From: Halorussus salilacus
GTDB taxonomy: Archaea; Halobacteriota; Halobacteria; Halobacteriales; Haladaptataceae
Assembly: GCF_024138125.1 (NCBI RefSeq)
Contig: NZ_CP099993.1
Span: 2,356,001-2,420,000, forward strand
Direction of reading: 5' to 3'
Length of the DNA stretch: 64,000 nucleotides
In this document: one piece after another, positions 41,724 to 50,554 of the stretch
Layout of the letters: every line of letters starts with the position of its first letter
How positions within the stretch are numbered: the first letter of the stretch is position 1
Translations under genes and position numbers: made by a program
Notes under the pieces: generated by a model
Database searches by the model: none
Told to the model about the DNA's origin: nothing
Seen by the model: the letters and a program-made list of their open reading frames with translations, nothing else

Positions 41724-43526
41724 ATGTCTGACACAGATGCGCGCGAGAACGCGCAAGGACTCCGAACGCCTATCGTCGCGGTACTGGGCCACGTCGACCA
41801 CGGCAAGACCAGTTTGCTCGACAAGATTCGCGGCTCGACCGTCATCGAGGGCGAGGCGGGCGCGATTACCCAGCACATCGGCGCGACCGCCATCCCGCTG
41901 GACGTGGTCTCGAAGGTCGCGGGTCGGCTCGTCGACCCCGAGGACTTCGACCTGCCCGGCCTGCTGTTCATCGACACGCCGGGCCACCACTCCTTTACGA
42001 CCCTGCGGTCGCGCGGCGGCGCGCTGGCCGACATCGCCATCCTCGTGGTCGACGTCAACGACGGCTTCCAGCCCCAGACGCTCGAAGCCATCAACATCCT
42101 CAAGCAGTCCCAGACGCCGTTCGTGGTCGCCGCGAACAAGATAGACACCGTCCCGGGGTGGAACCCCAACGAGGACGCGCCGGTCCAGCAGACCAAGGAG
42201 GCCCAGAGCGACCGCGTGCAGGCCGACCTCGACGAGGCGCTCTACGAGATAATCGGCGAACTCAGCGACGAGGGCTTCTCGGCCGACATGTACTGGCGCG
42301 TCCAGGACTTCCGCGGGAACATCGGCGTCGTGCCGGTCAGCGCCGAGACCGGCGAGGGCGTCCCGGACCTCCTCACCGTGCTGATGGGACTCGCCCAGCG
42401 CTACCTCAAGGAGGACATGGCCATCGACGTGACGGGTCCCGGCGCGGGCACCGTCCTCGAAGTCAAAGAGGAGAAGGGCTTCGGGACCACCCTCGACGTG
42501 GTGCTGTACGACGGCACGGTCCGGGAGGACGAGACCATCGTGGTCGGCGGCAAGAACGAACCCATCGTGACCGACGTGCGCGCCCTGCTCAAGCCCCGAC
42601 CGCTCGCGGAGATTCGGACCGAGGACCGCTTCGAGAACGTCGAGGAAATATCGGCCGCCGCCGGGGTCAAGATCGCCGCGCCCGGCCTCGACGACGCGAT
42701 GGCGGGCGCGCCGGTCCGGGTGGTCCGGGACCGCGACATCGAGGAGGTCATCGAGGAGGTCGAGGCCGAACTCTCCGAAATCGAGGTCCCGACCCAGGAG
42801 CAGGGCGTGGTCGTGAAGGCCGACACCCTCGGGAGTCTGGAGGCCATCGCGAACGCGCTCGGAGAGGCAGAAATCCCCATCATGCGTGCGGAGGTCGGTG
42901 ACGTGGCACCGCGGGACGTGAGCGTCGCCTCCACCGCCGAGGAGGGCAAGCACAAGACCATCCTCGCGTTCAACGTGGACGTGCTGGCCGACGCCGAGCG
43001 CGAGGTCGAGGACTCGGACGTGAAGCTGTTCGAGAGCGACGTCATCTATCGGCTCATCGAGGAGTACGAGGAGTACGTCGAGGAACTCGAACGCGCCCAG
43101 CAGGAGACGGTGCTGGAGAACATCACCCGGCCCGCGCGGTTCAACATCCTGCCCGACCACACCTTCCGGCAGAACGACCCCGCGGTCGTCGGCGTCGAAA
43201 TCCTCTCGGGCACCATCCGGAAGAACAGCCACGTCGTGAAGTTCGAGGGCAACAAGCCCACCCGCGTCGGCGAACTCAAAGGGATACAGGACCAAGGCGA
43301 GGACGTAGACGAGGCCCGCAGCGGCGACCGGGTCAGCGTCGCCATCGACGGCCCGACGGTCGGCAGACAGATCGAGGAGGGCGACGAGCTCTGGATAGAG
43401 ATTCCCGAGAAGCACGCCAAGATACTGGAGCAGGAGCTCGCCGACGACATCCCGGGCGACGAACTCGAATCGCTCCAGATGTACCTCGACAAACAGCGCA
43501 AGCGCGACCCCTTCTGGGGCAAGTAG
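41724..43526 (+). CDS. infB: translation initiation factor aIF-5B (IF-2)
   Basis: This 600-residue GTPase has GHVDHGKTSLLD (P-loop, about residue 22), the switch II segment FIDTPGHHSFTTLRSRGG (about 85) and NKID (about 142), then domains II-IV. The short N-terminus is typical of archaeal eIF5B. It joins ribosomal subunits during initiation. No intein is seen, although archaeal infB genes often carry one. It is divergent from the PRC-barrel and nob1 genes. Confidence 0.96.
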   Translation: MSDTDARENAQGLRTPIVAVLGHVDHGKTSLLDKIRGSTVIEGEAGAITQHIGATAIPLDVVSKVAGRLVDPEDFDLPGLLFIDTPGHHSFTTLRSRGGALADIAILVVDVNDGFQPQTLEAINILKQSQTPFVVAANKIDTVPGWNPNEDAPVQQTKEAQSDRVQADLDEALYEIIGELSDEGFSADMYWRVQDFRGNIGVVPVSAETGEGVPDLLTVLMGLAQRYLKEDMAIDVTGPGAGTVLEVKEEKGFGTTLDVVLYDGTVREDETIVVGGKNEPIVTDVRALLKPRPLAEIRTEDRFENVEEISAAAGVKIAAPGLDDAMAGAPVRVVRDRDIEEVIEEVEAELSEIEVPTQEQGVVVKADTLGSLEAIANALGEAEIPIMRAEVGDVAPRDVSVASTAEEGKHKTILAFNVDVLADAEREVEDSDVKLFESDVIYRLIEEYEEYVEELERAQQETVLENITRPARFNILPDHTFRQNDPAVVGVEILSGTIRKNSHVVKFEGNKPTRVGELKGIQDQGEDVDEARSGDRVSVAIDGPTVGRQIEEGDELWIEIPEKHAKILEQELADDIPGDELESLQMYLDKQRKRDPFWGK

Positions 43527-43574
43527 GACCGCCGGACCCGGTATCTTCTTGGGGACCCGGCGTCGAACGGGGGT

Positions 43575-43763
43575 ATGGTCTCCCGCCAGAACAAGGTCGT
43601 GGTCGGGTTCGCGCTCGCCGCGCTCGCGCTGAGCCTCGGCGGGTCCGCGTTCACGGACCTCTCTTCGGAGGCCCTGCTGGGGATTCTCCTGCTCGGTGGC
43701 GTCGTCGCGCCCGTCATCGTGAACGACCTGCTCGACGACAGGGACGCCACGCGAGACGAGTGA
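43575..43763 (+). CDS. small two-helix membrane protein
   Basis: This 62-residue protein has two hydrophobic segments (about residues 8-26 and 33-50) and a short acidic tail. It follows infB by 48 bases on the same strand and may be co-transcribed. The family is not recognised. Confidence 0.6.
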   Translation: MVSRQNKVVVGFALAALALSLGGSAFTDLSSEALLGILLLGGVVAPVIVNDLLDDRDATRDE

Positions 43764-43903
43764 CGTACGGCGAGCGACGACATCCCGTCTGCCGGAGCGA
43801 CGACCGGAGGCAGTCCGAACGCCCGACCGCCTCCGAATCGGCTACCACTCACCAATAATTTTTAGTCGGAATCGAACAAAGGGTGCTACTGGAGGGTGAT
43901 TTC

Positions 43904-44170
43904 ATGATGGGTCGCGTTCGACCACGCAGTGGTATCGCCGTCTTCGCTGGCGTATCGTACTACGACCTCGTCCTGCTCCTCGTGCCGCTTCCGCTGGTAC
44001 TCGGTCTGCTGGCGGACAGATTCCTCGCCGTCTCGCGGATGGGACTCGTCGCGGGCGCACTGCTGTCTGCGCTCGTCGTGGCCCACGTCCTGTTCCGGCG
44101 GCCGCCGACCCGGGGCGGTCGGAACGGTCCGGACGGCCCGCGCGGCCCGGCGAACGGACCCTCGGCGTGA
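43904..44170 (+). CDS. small membrane protein with a Shine-Dalgarno-like leader
   Basis: This 88-residue protein starts at the ATG at 43904 (or 43907). GGAGGGTGAT at 43891-43900 is a near-perfect anti-16S sequence just upstream, unusual here because most genes look leaderless. TATA-like TTTTTAG lies near 43858. Two hydrophobic segments (about 22-40 and 45-62) precede a Gly/Pro/Arg-rich tail. Function unknown. A GTG at 43883 is rejected because it lies upstream of the Shine-Dalgarno site. Confidence 0.65.
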   Translation: MMGRVRPRSGIAVFAGVSYYDLVLLLVPLPLVLGLLADRFLAVSRMGLVAGALLSALVVAHVLFRRPPTRGGRNGPDGPRGPANGPSA

Positions 44171-44171
44171 G

Positions 44172-44564
44172 CTATCGAGCGGTCGGGGTGATGTCGTCGC
44201 CCATCGCCTGCTTGACCTGCAGGGCGGCGCTCGCGGCGAGACCCCGGGCGACCTCGCTCTCCTCGTGGGAGACGAGGTCGTCGCCGTCGAAGTCGTCGAT
44301 GTCGGGTTGGAACCCGGCGCTGACCGGGTGGCCGACCGGCGGTTGGACCGCGACCTGCGCCCGGGGGCCGTCGGAGTCGTCGGCGACCTGCGAGCCGACG
44401 ACGTACTCGTCCGGGAGGAAGTCGCGGGTCCGCGCCGCGATGGCCGCCACGCTGTCGCGCAACGACTCCTTCTGCTCGGGGGAGAGTTCGGGGACGTCGG
44501 CGTTCGCGCGGTGGCCCGCTTCGGTCACGCCGGGGGTACCCGCGTAGGGGGTGTTGCCGTTCAT
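44172..44564 (-). CDS. DUF5811-like haloarchaeal protein
   Basis: This 130-residue soluble protein begins MNGNTPYAGTPGVTEAGHRA and continues with a helix (LSPEQKESLRDSVAAIAART), a strand-rich middle (YVVGSQVADDSDGPRAQVAV, PPVGHPVSAGF) and a helical end. It is a haloarchaea-specific family I believe is DUF5811. Function unknown. Its promoter has a TATA box inside a palindrome, suggesting specific control. Confidence 0.72.
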   Translation of the reverse strand: MNGNTPYAGTPGVTEAGHRANADVPELSPEQKESLRDSVAAIAARTRDFLPDEYVVGSQVADDSDGPRAQVAVQPPVGHPVSAGFQPDIDDFDGDDLVSHEESEVARGLAASAALQVKQAMGDDITPTAR

Positions 44565-44587
44565 CTGACGCCCATGGTTTCGGGCCC

Positions 44588-44603
44588 GAGGTTATAAAAC
44601 CTC
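44588..44603. promoter_or_regulatory. palindrome enclosing the TATA box of the DUF5811-like gene
   Basis: GAGGTT (44588-44593) and AACCTC (44598-44603) pair exactly around ATAA. Read leftward, TTTTATAA lies about 25-35 bases before the start codon at 44564. The layout is the same as at the TumE operon. Confidence 0.55.
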
Positions 44604-44623
44604 TCGCCTCCGGAAACCCTCAG

Positions 44624-44729
44624 AGGGTCGTGCGTAACTTTTCTCGGCACGTCTTCGACGGTCTGGCGTCTCGGGAGTCCAGAACACGCGTCGATGACGG
44701 CATGGCGGAGAAGAATTACGCACGACCCT
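44624..44729. mobile_element. 106-bp MITE-like element with 22-bp terminal inverted repeats
   Basis: AGGGTCGTGCGTAACTTTTC with its next bases (44624-44645) is matched inverted at 44708-44729 in 20 of 22 positions. The 62-base core has no open frame. TCAG occurs next to both ends (44620-44623; 44731-44734), a possible target duplication. The right end abuts the stop codon of pdaD (44731-44733). Confidence 0.7.
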
Positions 44730-44730
44730 A

Positions 44731-45204
44731 TCAGCAGATGGGTTCGCTCTCGCCGTAGACCGCCAGCACGACCGCCGTGGCGTAGGTCCCGGGCTCGGCC
44801 TCGGCGGTCGCGGTCTCGATTCGCTCGTCGGTGAACGTCCACTCGCGGAGGTCTCGGCCCGCTTCGAGTCCGGCCGCGACGCGCGCTCGCACGTCGTCGG
44901 GGTCGGACTCGTCCGCGGCCTCGTAGAACAGGCCCGGTCCCGGTCCGGTGGTCCACCCGAGTCCCGCGGTGACGCTCCCGGGCCCGGCCGTGGTCGCGCG
45001 CGCCTCGACGACCGTGAGACGCTCGCCTGCGGGACCGAGGTCGGGCGCGGTCCCGACCGCCTCGACCGCGGCGTCGGCGGGGACGACCGACGAGACGGCC
45101 ACGAGGTTGTAGTTGTGGACGTTCGCCTCCGCGAGGGCGGCGTCGTACGAGGACATCTCCGTGGGGCCGGTGGCGGTCCCCCACACGACCCGGATGCTGC
45201 TCAT
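44731..45204 (-). CDS. pdaD: pyruvoyl-dependent arginine decarboxylase
   Basis: This 157-residue protein starts at the ATG at 45204 (MSSIRVVWGTATGPTEMSSY). It has the self-cleavage site VAVSSVVPA, where Ser38-Ser39 is cut to create the pyruvoyl group, and GPGLFYEA with GTYATAVVLAVYG near the end, as in archaeal PvlArgDC. It makes agmatine, needed for agmatidine in tRNA-Ile and probably for aIF-5A modification by the enzymes at 5-8 kb. Confidence 0.92.
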   Translation of the reverse strand: MSSIRVVWGTATGPTEMSSYDAALAEANVHNYNLVAVSSVVPADAAVEAVGTAPDLGPAGERLTVVEARATTAGPGSVTAGLGWTTGPGPGLFYEAADESDPDDVRARVAAGLEAGRDLREWTFTDERIETATAEAEPGTYATAVVLAVYGESEPIC

Positions 45205-45257
45205 GTCCGATGGGAGTGGGCGAGTCGGGTAAGGGGTTGCGATTTCGCGATTCCGAG

Positions 45258-45292
45258 CGGGTGGATTCGTCTCGCGGAGACGAATCCACCCG
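45258..45292. repeat. 16-bp perfect inverted repeat and short direct repeats
   Basis: Arms 45258-45273 and 45277-45292 pair exactly around GCG. GAATCCACTCGCGTCC-type words repeat three times through 45346, in the gap between the DUF4397 and pdaD genes. Confidence 0.8.
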
Positions 45293-45401
45293 CGTCCAGA
45301 TGAATCCACTCGCGTCCGAGAAATCGCGCGAATCCACTCGCGTCCAAAAAATCGCGCGACGGCCGCCTCCGGGTCTCGGTCGTCGGCCGTCGCTCTCGGT
45401 G

Positions 45402-46082
45402 CTACTCGTGGGGTTCGTCGGCCTCTACCTGTAGCCTGAACGGCGGGTCCCCCGCGACGGTCCCCACCGCGAACGCCGAGTAGGTCGTCGCGGGCGCGAC
45501 CGCGATGTCCTCGAAGACCGCCACGCGGTCGCCGCTCTCGGACACCCGGACTTCGAGGTCGTAGCTCCCCGGCTGCACCGACACGTAGTCGGTGGCCTCA
45601 CCGAACTCGACGCCCTCGAACAGGACCGGACCGTCACAGACGGCCACGTCGACCGCTGGCGCGTCGGGTGCGAAGTGAACCGCCCGGACCCGCGAGACGT
45701 TGTCCTCCAAGACCGCGGCCTCTATCTGGTCGAGCGTGCCGATAGCGGCGACGGTGTAGAACCTCGCCGCGCTGACGGCGGCGCTCGCTTCGAGGACCGC
45801 CGCGCCTCGGCCCTCGCCCGCGGGTGCCACCGCGAACGTGTACTCGCCGGGGTCGAGTTCGAGATAGCCGCTGACCGTGCCGAACTCGACGCCCTCCAGA
45901 ACCGCCTTGTCGTTCACGAACACGTCCACCGCCGGTGCGTCGGGTGACGCGTGGGCGACACGAACGTAGGCGTGTTGGTCGTCTGCCACCACCGAGCCGG
46001 TGGCGCTCCCCCCGACGAGTGCCGCGGAACCGGCGATGCCGAGTGCTTTCAGTACTGTTCGACGGGATTGGTCTCCTCTCAT
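45402..46082 (-). CDS. Tat-exported DUF4397 protein
   Basis: This 226-residue protein starts at the ATG at 46082 with a Tat signal (QSRRTVLKALGIAGSAALVG). The mature part holds two DUF4397 repeats, AYVRVAHASPDAPAVDVFVN (about 38-57) and VRAVHFAPDAPAVDVAVCDG (about 131-150), each a beta-sandwich of about 90 residues. It is probably a lipid-linked or free extracellular protein; ligand unknown. Confidence 0.88.
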   Translation of the reverse strand: MRGDQSRRTVLKALGIAGSAALVGGSATGSVVADDQHAYVRVAHASPDAPAVDVFVNDKAVLEGVEFGTVSGYLELDPGEYTFAVAPAGEGRGAAVLEASAAVSAARFYTVAAIGTLDQIEAAVLEDNVSRVRAVHFAPDAPAVDVAVCDGPVLFEGVEFGEATDYVSVQPGSYDLEVRVSESGDRVAVFEDIAVAPATTYSAFAVGTVAGDPPFRLQVEADEPHE

Positions 46083-46245
46083 GTTCCCCCCGACTATCAC
46101 TTCGGAGAGGAGTAAGGTAACCTCGGTGCCTAACTAGCTAGTGTCGGAGTCTCTGCCCGGCCACGCTGGCGTCTGGGACCATCGACGCCCACCCTCTCGA
46201 ACATCAACGCCTATTTCCTCGCGCTCGCGAAGGGACCATCAAGGG

Positions 46246-46788
46246 ATGACCATCCGATTCGTGACGAGCAACGACGGGAAGGTCCGCGAGGCCCGCGAGT
46301 ACCTCGCCGAGGACGTCGAGCAGATAAACTACGACTACACCGAGATACAGAGCGACGACCTCGCGGAGATCGCGCTCGCTGGCGCGGCGGAGGCCTTCGA
46401 GGAGACCGGCGGCGACGACCCCGTCATCGTCGACGATTCGGGGCTGTTCGTGGACTCGCTCGGGGGCTTTCCCGGTCCCTACTCCTCGTACGTCGAGGAC
46501 ACCGTGGGCGTCGAACGCGTCTGGAACGTGGTAGAGAACGAGGAGAACCGCCGGGCGCGGTTCCGGTGCGTCGTCGCCTACTACGACGGCGAGACCGCAG
46601 AGACGTTCGACGGCGCGGTGCCGGGCCGCATCGTCGCGCCCCGGGGAGAGGGCGGGTTCGGCTACGACCCCATCTTCGAACACGAGGGCGAGACGCTGGC
46701 CGAGATGTCCACCGAGCGCAAGAACGCCATCTCCCACCGCGGGCGGGCGCTGGCGAAGTTCGCCGACTGGCTGGCCCAGCGGGACTGA
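46246..46788 (+). CDS. rdgB: XTP/dITP pyrophosphatase (RdgB/HAM1)
   Basis: This 180-residue enzyme starts [20 protein letters not shown] and has [20 protein letters not shown] (about residue 64) and [13 protein letters not shown] (about residue 134), the substrate and metal motifs of the Ham1 family. It hydrolyses deaminated purine triphosphates (ITP, XTP) to keep them out of DNA and RNA. It is followed by cmk and truB on the same strand. Confidence 0.94.
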   Translation: MTIRFVTSNDGKVREAREYLAEDVEQINYDYTEIQSDDLAEIALAGAAEAFEETGGDDPVIVDDSGLFVDSLGGFPGPYSSYVEDTVGVERVWNVVENEENRRARFRCVVAYYDGETAETFDGAVPGRIVAPRGEGGFGYDPIFEHEGETLAEMSTERKNAISHRGRALAKFADWLAQRD

Positions 46789-46814
46789 CCCGGCCCGCGG
46801 AAGTTCAAAACCTC

Positions 46815-46821
46815 TTTTATA
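46815..46821 (+). promoter_or_regulatory. TATA box of the cmk-truB operon
   Basis: TTTTATA lies 21-27 bases before the cmk start at 46842. Confidence 0.65.
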
Positions 46822-46841
46822 CACCCGCCCGGAGTTGGAGT

Positions 46842-47417
46842 ATGTTGATAACCGTCTCCGGACCGCCGGGTAGCGGCAAGAGCACGACCGCCTCCGAACT
46901 GGCGGAGACGCTGGGTCTCGAACACATCAGCGGCGGCGACATCTTCCGCGAGCTGGCCGACGAGCGGGGCTACTCCGCGCTGGAGTTCAACAAGCTCGCC
47001 GAGGAGAACGACCAGATAGACCGCGACCTCGACCGCAGACTCCGCGACATCGCCGCCGAGCGCGACGATGTGGTGCTCGAATCCCGGCTCGCGGGGTGGC
47101 TCGCGGGCGACCACGCCGACTTCCGGGTGTGGCTCGACGCCCCCCTCGACGTGCGGGCCGAGCGGATCGCCGACCGCGAGGACAAGTCGGCCGAGGACGC
47201 CCGCGAGGAGACGGCGGCACGGCAGGGGAGCGAGGCCGACCGATACGCGGAGTACTACGGCATCGACGTGACCGACCTCACCATCTACGACCTCTCGGTC
47301 AACACCGCGCGGTGGGACGCAGACGCGGTGCTCGACATGCTCGTGACCGCGGTCGAGGTCTACGACCCCGACCGCGACGAGGGCAAGTATCCGGTCGAGG
47401 CCGACTACGACTTCTGA
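46842..47417 (+). CDS. cmk: cytidylate kinase (archaeal type)
   Basis: This 191-residue kinase has the P-loop [10 protein letters not shown] (residues 6-15), the CMP-site segment [17 protein letters not shown] and a flexible lid with [16 protein letters not shown] (about residue 110). It phosphorylates CMP/dCMP. It ends two bases before truB begins, and the pair is a recurring unit in archaea. Confidence 0.93.
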   Translation: MLITVSGPPGSGKSTTASELAETLGLEHISGGDIFRELADERGYSALEFNKLAEENDQIDRDLDRRLRDIAAERDDVVLESRLAGWLAGDHADFRVWLDAPLDVRAERIADREDKSAEDAREETAARQGSEADRYAEYYGIDVTDLTIYDLSVNTARWDADAVLDMLVTAVEVYDPDRDEGKYPVEADYDF

Positions 47418-47418
47418 C

Positions 47419-48288
47419 ATGCTTCGGGCACCCCCCGAGGAGCGGTCGCCCGCCGAACTCCTCGAATTCGGCGTCGTGAACCTCGACAAACCGCCCGGTC
47501 CCTCGGCTCATCAGGTCGCCGGGTGGGTGCGAGACGCCGCCGAGGTCGAGCAGGCCGCCCACGCCGGAACCCTCGACCCGAAGGTCACGGGGTGTCTGCC
47601 CGTCCTCACCGGGGCCGCGACCCGGCTCTCGCAGGTGTTCCTAGAGGGAGCCAAGGAGTACGTCGCGGTGCTGGAACTCCACGACGACCCGCCCGCCGAC
47701 CTCGACGCCATCGCCGCGGAGTTCGAAGGGCCGCTCTACCAGAAGCCCCCGCGAAAGAGCGCGGTGGCCCGACGGTTGCGGGTCCGAGAGATACACGACC
47801 TCGACGTGCTGGAGGTCCAAGACCGGCAGGCGCTCCTCCGAATCCGGTGCGAGAGCGGCACCTACATCCGGAAGCTCTGTCACGACCTCGGCCTCGCGCT
47901 CGGGACGGGCGCGCACATGGGCGACCTCCGCCGGACCGCGACCGACCCCTTCGAGGACTCGACGCTGGTGACGATGGAGGACCTCACCGACGCGCTGGCG
48001 CGGTGGCGCGAGGACGGCGAGGACGACCGGCTCCGCGAGGTCGTCGCCCCCGCCGAGCGCGCGCTGACCCACCTGCCGGAGGTCACCGTCGCCCCGAGCG
48101 CGGCCGAGCAGGTCGCGCAGGGCGCGCAGGTGTACGCGCCGGGCGTCATCGAGGCCGACGACGCCGGGGAGGGCCAACTGGTCGCGTGCTTCACGCCCGA
48201 CGGGTCGGCGGTGTGTCTCGGGCGGATGGCCGGGGACCCCGACGCCGAGGAGGGCGTCGTGGTGGAGTTAGAACGGGTGTTGGTGTGA
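47419..48288 (+). CDS. truB: tRNA/rRNA pseudouridine synthase Cbf5/TruB
   Basis: This 289-residue enzyme has the catalytic Asp53 in AHAGTLDPKVTGCLPV, the segment LYQKPPRKSAVARRLR, and the motif GTYIRKLCHDLG (about residue 150). It ends with a PUA domain (about 210-289). Archaeal Cbf5 is the H/ACA guide pseudouridine synthase and also modifies U55 of tRNA. It is translationally coupled to cmk. Confidence 0.94.
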   Translation: MLRAPPEERSPAELLEFGVVNLDKPPGPSAHQVAGWVRDAAEVEQAAHAGTLDPKVTGCLPVLTGAATRLSQVFLEGAKEYVAVLELHDDPPADLDAIAAEFEGPLYQKPPRKSAVARRLRVREIHDLDVLEVQDRQALLRIRCESGTYIRKLCHDLGLALGTGAHMGDLRRTATDPFEDSTLVTMEDLTDALARWREDGEDDRLREVVAPAERALTHLPEVTVAPSAAEQVAQGAQVYAPGVIEADDAGEGQLVACFTPDGSAVCLGRMAGDPDAEEGVVVELERVLV

Positions 48289-48336
48289 AACGTCGGAATC
48301 GGCACACATACAGGATTCGAGTCGACAGCGGAAACT

Positions 48337-49056
48337 GTGATAGATAACCTGGAACCCGAACTCTCAGATGCGGTACAGTGGTACTGGGAAACTCGGTCGG
48401 GACAAGGCAAAAACCAACGCGAATCCGAAAACAGTACCCGAGGGCGTCGAGCCGAGGTTCTCGGCGGGACCCAGATGGACGGCTTCGCCGGACTTGTCGA
48501 GGACTTGTTGGTCGACGCTGGAGTACCACGCGAGTCCGTAAAGCACGATTACTACGGGACGCTCCCGGGCTACTATCGACACGAGAAAGAGTGGGATACG
48601 GCCGTCGTTCACGACGACGAACTCCTCGCCGTCGTCGAATACAAGTCTCAAGCCAGTAGCTTCGGAAACAATCTGAACAACCGAGCCGAGGAAGCAATCG
48701 GGAACAACACCGACCTGTTACAGGCGTACGAAGACGGCGTGTTCGAACCGAGTCCTGCACCTTGGATCGGATATCTCATGCTCATGGCCGACAACGAGAA
48801 GTCACGGAACGTTCCGACCCTTCGAGAGCCAAACTTCCCCGTCGACGATGCGTTTCAGAATGCGACGTACGTCGACCGGATGGAACTGCTCTGTCTACGA
48901 ATGGTACGTCAACGTCTCGTGAACAGCGCGGCGTTCGTCCTCAGCGACGAGGAACGCGGGATGGAGGGTGAGTACTGGCAGCCGAACGAAGAACTGGAGT
49001 TCCGGAGGTTCGCACGGTCGCTTACATCGTACGTCCGTGGGCACATCGAACTGTAG
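48337..49056 (+). CDS. XhoI/PaeR7I-type restriction endonuclease
   Basis: This 239-residue protein starts at a GTG at 48337. It matches the XhoI/PaeR7I family: GGTQMDGFAGLVEDLLVDAG (about 43-62), GYYRHEKEWDTAVV, the nuclease core Asp87...Glu101-Tyr-Lys103 (EYKSQ), FGNNLNNRAEEAIG and PWIGYLMLM. XhoI-type enzymes cleave CTCGAG, a specificity that is inferred here. The gene has lower GC and more varied codons than its neighbours, as expected of an acquired R-M locus. Confidence 0.85.
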   Translation: MIDNLEPELSDAVQWYWETRSGQGKNQRESENSTRGRRAEVLGGTQMDGFAGLVEDLLVDAGVPRESVKHDYYGTLPGYYRHEKEWDTAVVHDDELLAVVEYKSQASSFGNNLNNRAEEAIGNNTDLLQAYEDGVFEPSPAPWIGYLMLMADNEKSRNVPTLREPNFPVDDAFQNATYVDRMELLCLRMVRQRLVNSAAFVLSDEERGMEGEYWQPNEELEFRRFARSLTSYVRGHIEL

Positions 49057-49089
49057 GGAGCGGGACACACGCCCACTGGCAATACGCAA

Positions 49090-49097
49090 TTTAAAGT
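49090..49097 (+). promoter_or_regulatory. TATA box of the methyltransferase gene
   Basis: TTTAAAGT lies 24-31 bases before the GTG at 49121; this placement decides that start. Confidence 0.6.
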
Positions 49098-49120
49098 ATT
49101 CGAGGGCGATACTCAGGGCT

Positions 49121-50485
49121 GTGAAAGGACACGTCCCGACTCCGGCCGATCTCGCCGAGAAGATGGTCCGTCGGCTGTTCCGCGATGGCCCACCGGAGTC
49201 CGGCGATACGATACTGTATCCGGGTTGTGGGACCGGGCCGTTCCCGGCGGCGGTCGAGCGAATCTGTGACGCGAACGGGTGGGCGTACCCGGACGGACTG
49301 GGGGTCGAAACGAATCCGGAACATCTCGTAGATGCCCGCGACCGGGGACTGACCCACGTCGAGTTTCGGAAGCGAGACTTCTTGGCCGACGATATGCTCG
49401 ACGTGGAGGAATTCGATTACATCGTCGGGAACCCTCCGTACGTTCCAATCGAGGGTCTCAGCGAGGAGGAGAAACGGCGATACAAGGCGAGGTTCAGTAC
49501 TGCTGTCGAGCGATTCGACCTCTATCTCCTATTTTTCGAACGGGCGTTGGAACTGCTTGCCCCGGGCGGAATCCTGTCGTTCGTCACACCCGAGAAATTC
49601 GAATACGTGCAGACTGCCGGACCGTTGAGGCGGTTACTGACCCAGAACGGCGTACACGTCGAGGAGATAGAACACATCGCCGAGGACGCGTTTACCGGAC
49701 TGGTCACCTTTCCCTGCATCACGACCGTTCGGAACGACGACCGTCGCACAGAAACGGACGTCGTCCTTCGAGACGGGTCGGTTCACAGTACGACGTTACC
49801 GACGAACGGGGACAGTTGGGCCCCGAGTATACGCAACGCGGATTTCGGCGACATGGAAACCGGAGCGACGCTGGACGACGCGAGCGTCCGAATCTCGCCG
49901 GGGATAGCGACAGGTGCGGATTCGGTGTTCGTGATGAAGCGGGAGGCTGTCCCGGACGGACTCGACTCGAGGTGGGTTCGCAGGACGGTTTCGGGGCGGC
50001 AGTTGCGCGAGAACGACGGTCCGTACACCGACACAGTGTTCGTCTGTCCGTATCGCGACGACGGGTCGCTCCCCGACGAAGACGAACTCGGCACGTTCGG
50101 AGATTGGGCCGAGAACCATCGCGACCGATTGGAGGACCGGTCGTGCGTAGAGAACGGAAAGCGATGGTACGCGTGGCACGAGCGGCCACCGATGCAGGAC
50201 ATTCTACAACCGAAAATCGTGTTCAAAGACATCGCGAAAGAACCCGCGTTCTGGCCGGAAACCCACGGTGACGTGGTACCGAAACACTCGGTGTACTATC
50301 TGGTGCCGAACGACGGCGTTCCGCTCGAGGAACTCCTGGAGTATCTCAACAGTCCGAAGGCGCAAATGTGGATGAAAGCCAACTGTCAGAAGGCGGCGAA
50401 CGGTTTCTACAGACTTCAGAGCCGTGTCCTCCGGGATTTGCCCGTTCCCAAGAAGTGGGCCGAAACGTATCAGGCGACGCTTTGA
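49121..50485 (+). CDS. DNA adenine methyltransferase of the XhoI-type system
   Basis: This 454-residue protein starts at GTG 49121 (VKGHVPTPADLAEKMVRRLF). Motif I is YPGCGTGPF (33-41) and motif IV is VGNPPYVP (102-109), identifying an N6-adenine (gamma/alpha-type) methyltransferase. The C-terminal half is a target-recognition region. It should protect the sites cut by the adjacent endonuclease, which it follows with its own promoter. Codon use is less GC-biased than in flanking genes. Confidence 0.88.
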   Translation: MKGHVPTPADLAEKMVRRLFRDGPPESGDTILYPGCGTGPFPAAVERICDANGWAYPDGLGVETNPEHLVDARDRGLTHVEFRKRDFLADDMLDVEEFDYIVGNPPYVPIEGLSEEEKRRYKARFSTAVERFDLYLLFFERALELLAPGGILSFVTPEKFEYVQTAGPLRRLLTQNGVHVEEIEHIAEDAFTGLVTFPCITTVRNDDRRTETDVVLRDGSVHSTTLPTNGDSWAPSIRNADFGDMETGATLDDASVRISPGIATGADSVFVMKREAVPDGLDSRWVRRTVSGRQLRENDGPYTDTVFVCPYRDDGSLPDEDELGTFGDWAENHRDRLEDRSCVENGKRWYAWHERPPMQDILQPKIVFKDIAKEPAFWPETHGDVVPKHSVYYLVPNDGVPLEELLEYLNSPKAQMWMKANCQKAANGFYRLQSRVLRDLPVPKKWAETYQATL

Positions 50486-50554
50486 AACACGGAACGACGA
50501 ACGCCACTTCGCCGCCAAACCCAGCTTTTTCACCCCGCCACGACACCCCCAACT

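Noticed and set aside
41724-43526. Intein in infB
   Set aside because: The GTPase motifs are contiguous and the 600-residue length is normal.
48337-50485. Depletion of CTCGAG as a sign of the R-M specificity
   Set aside because: CTCGAG sites are present in several genes of the window, so no avoidance can be claimed by eye.
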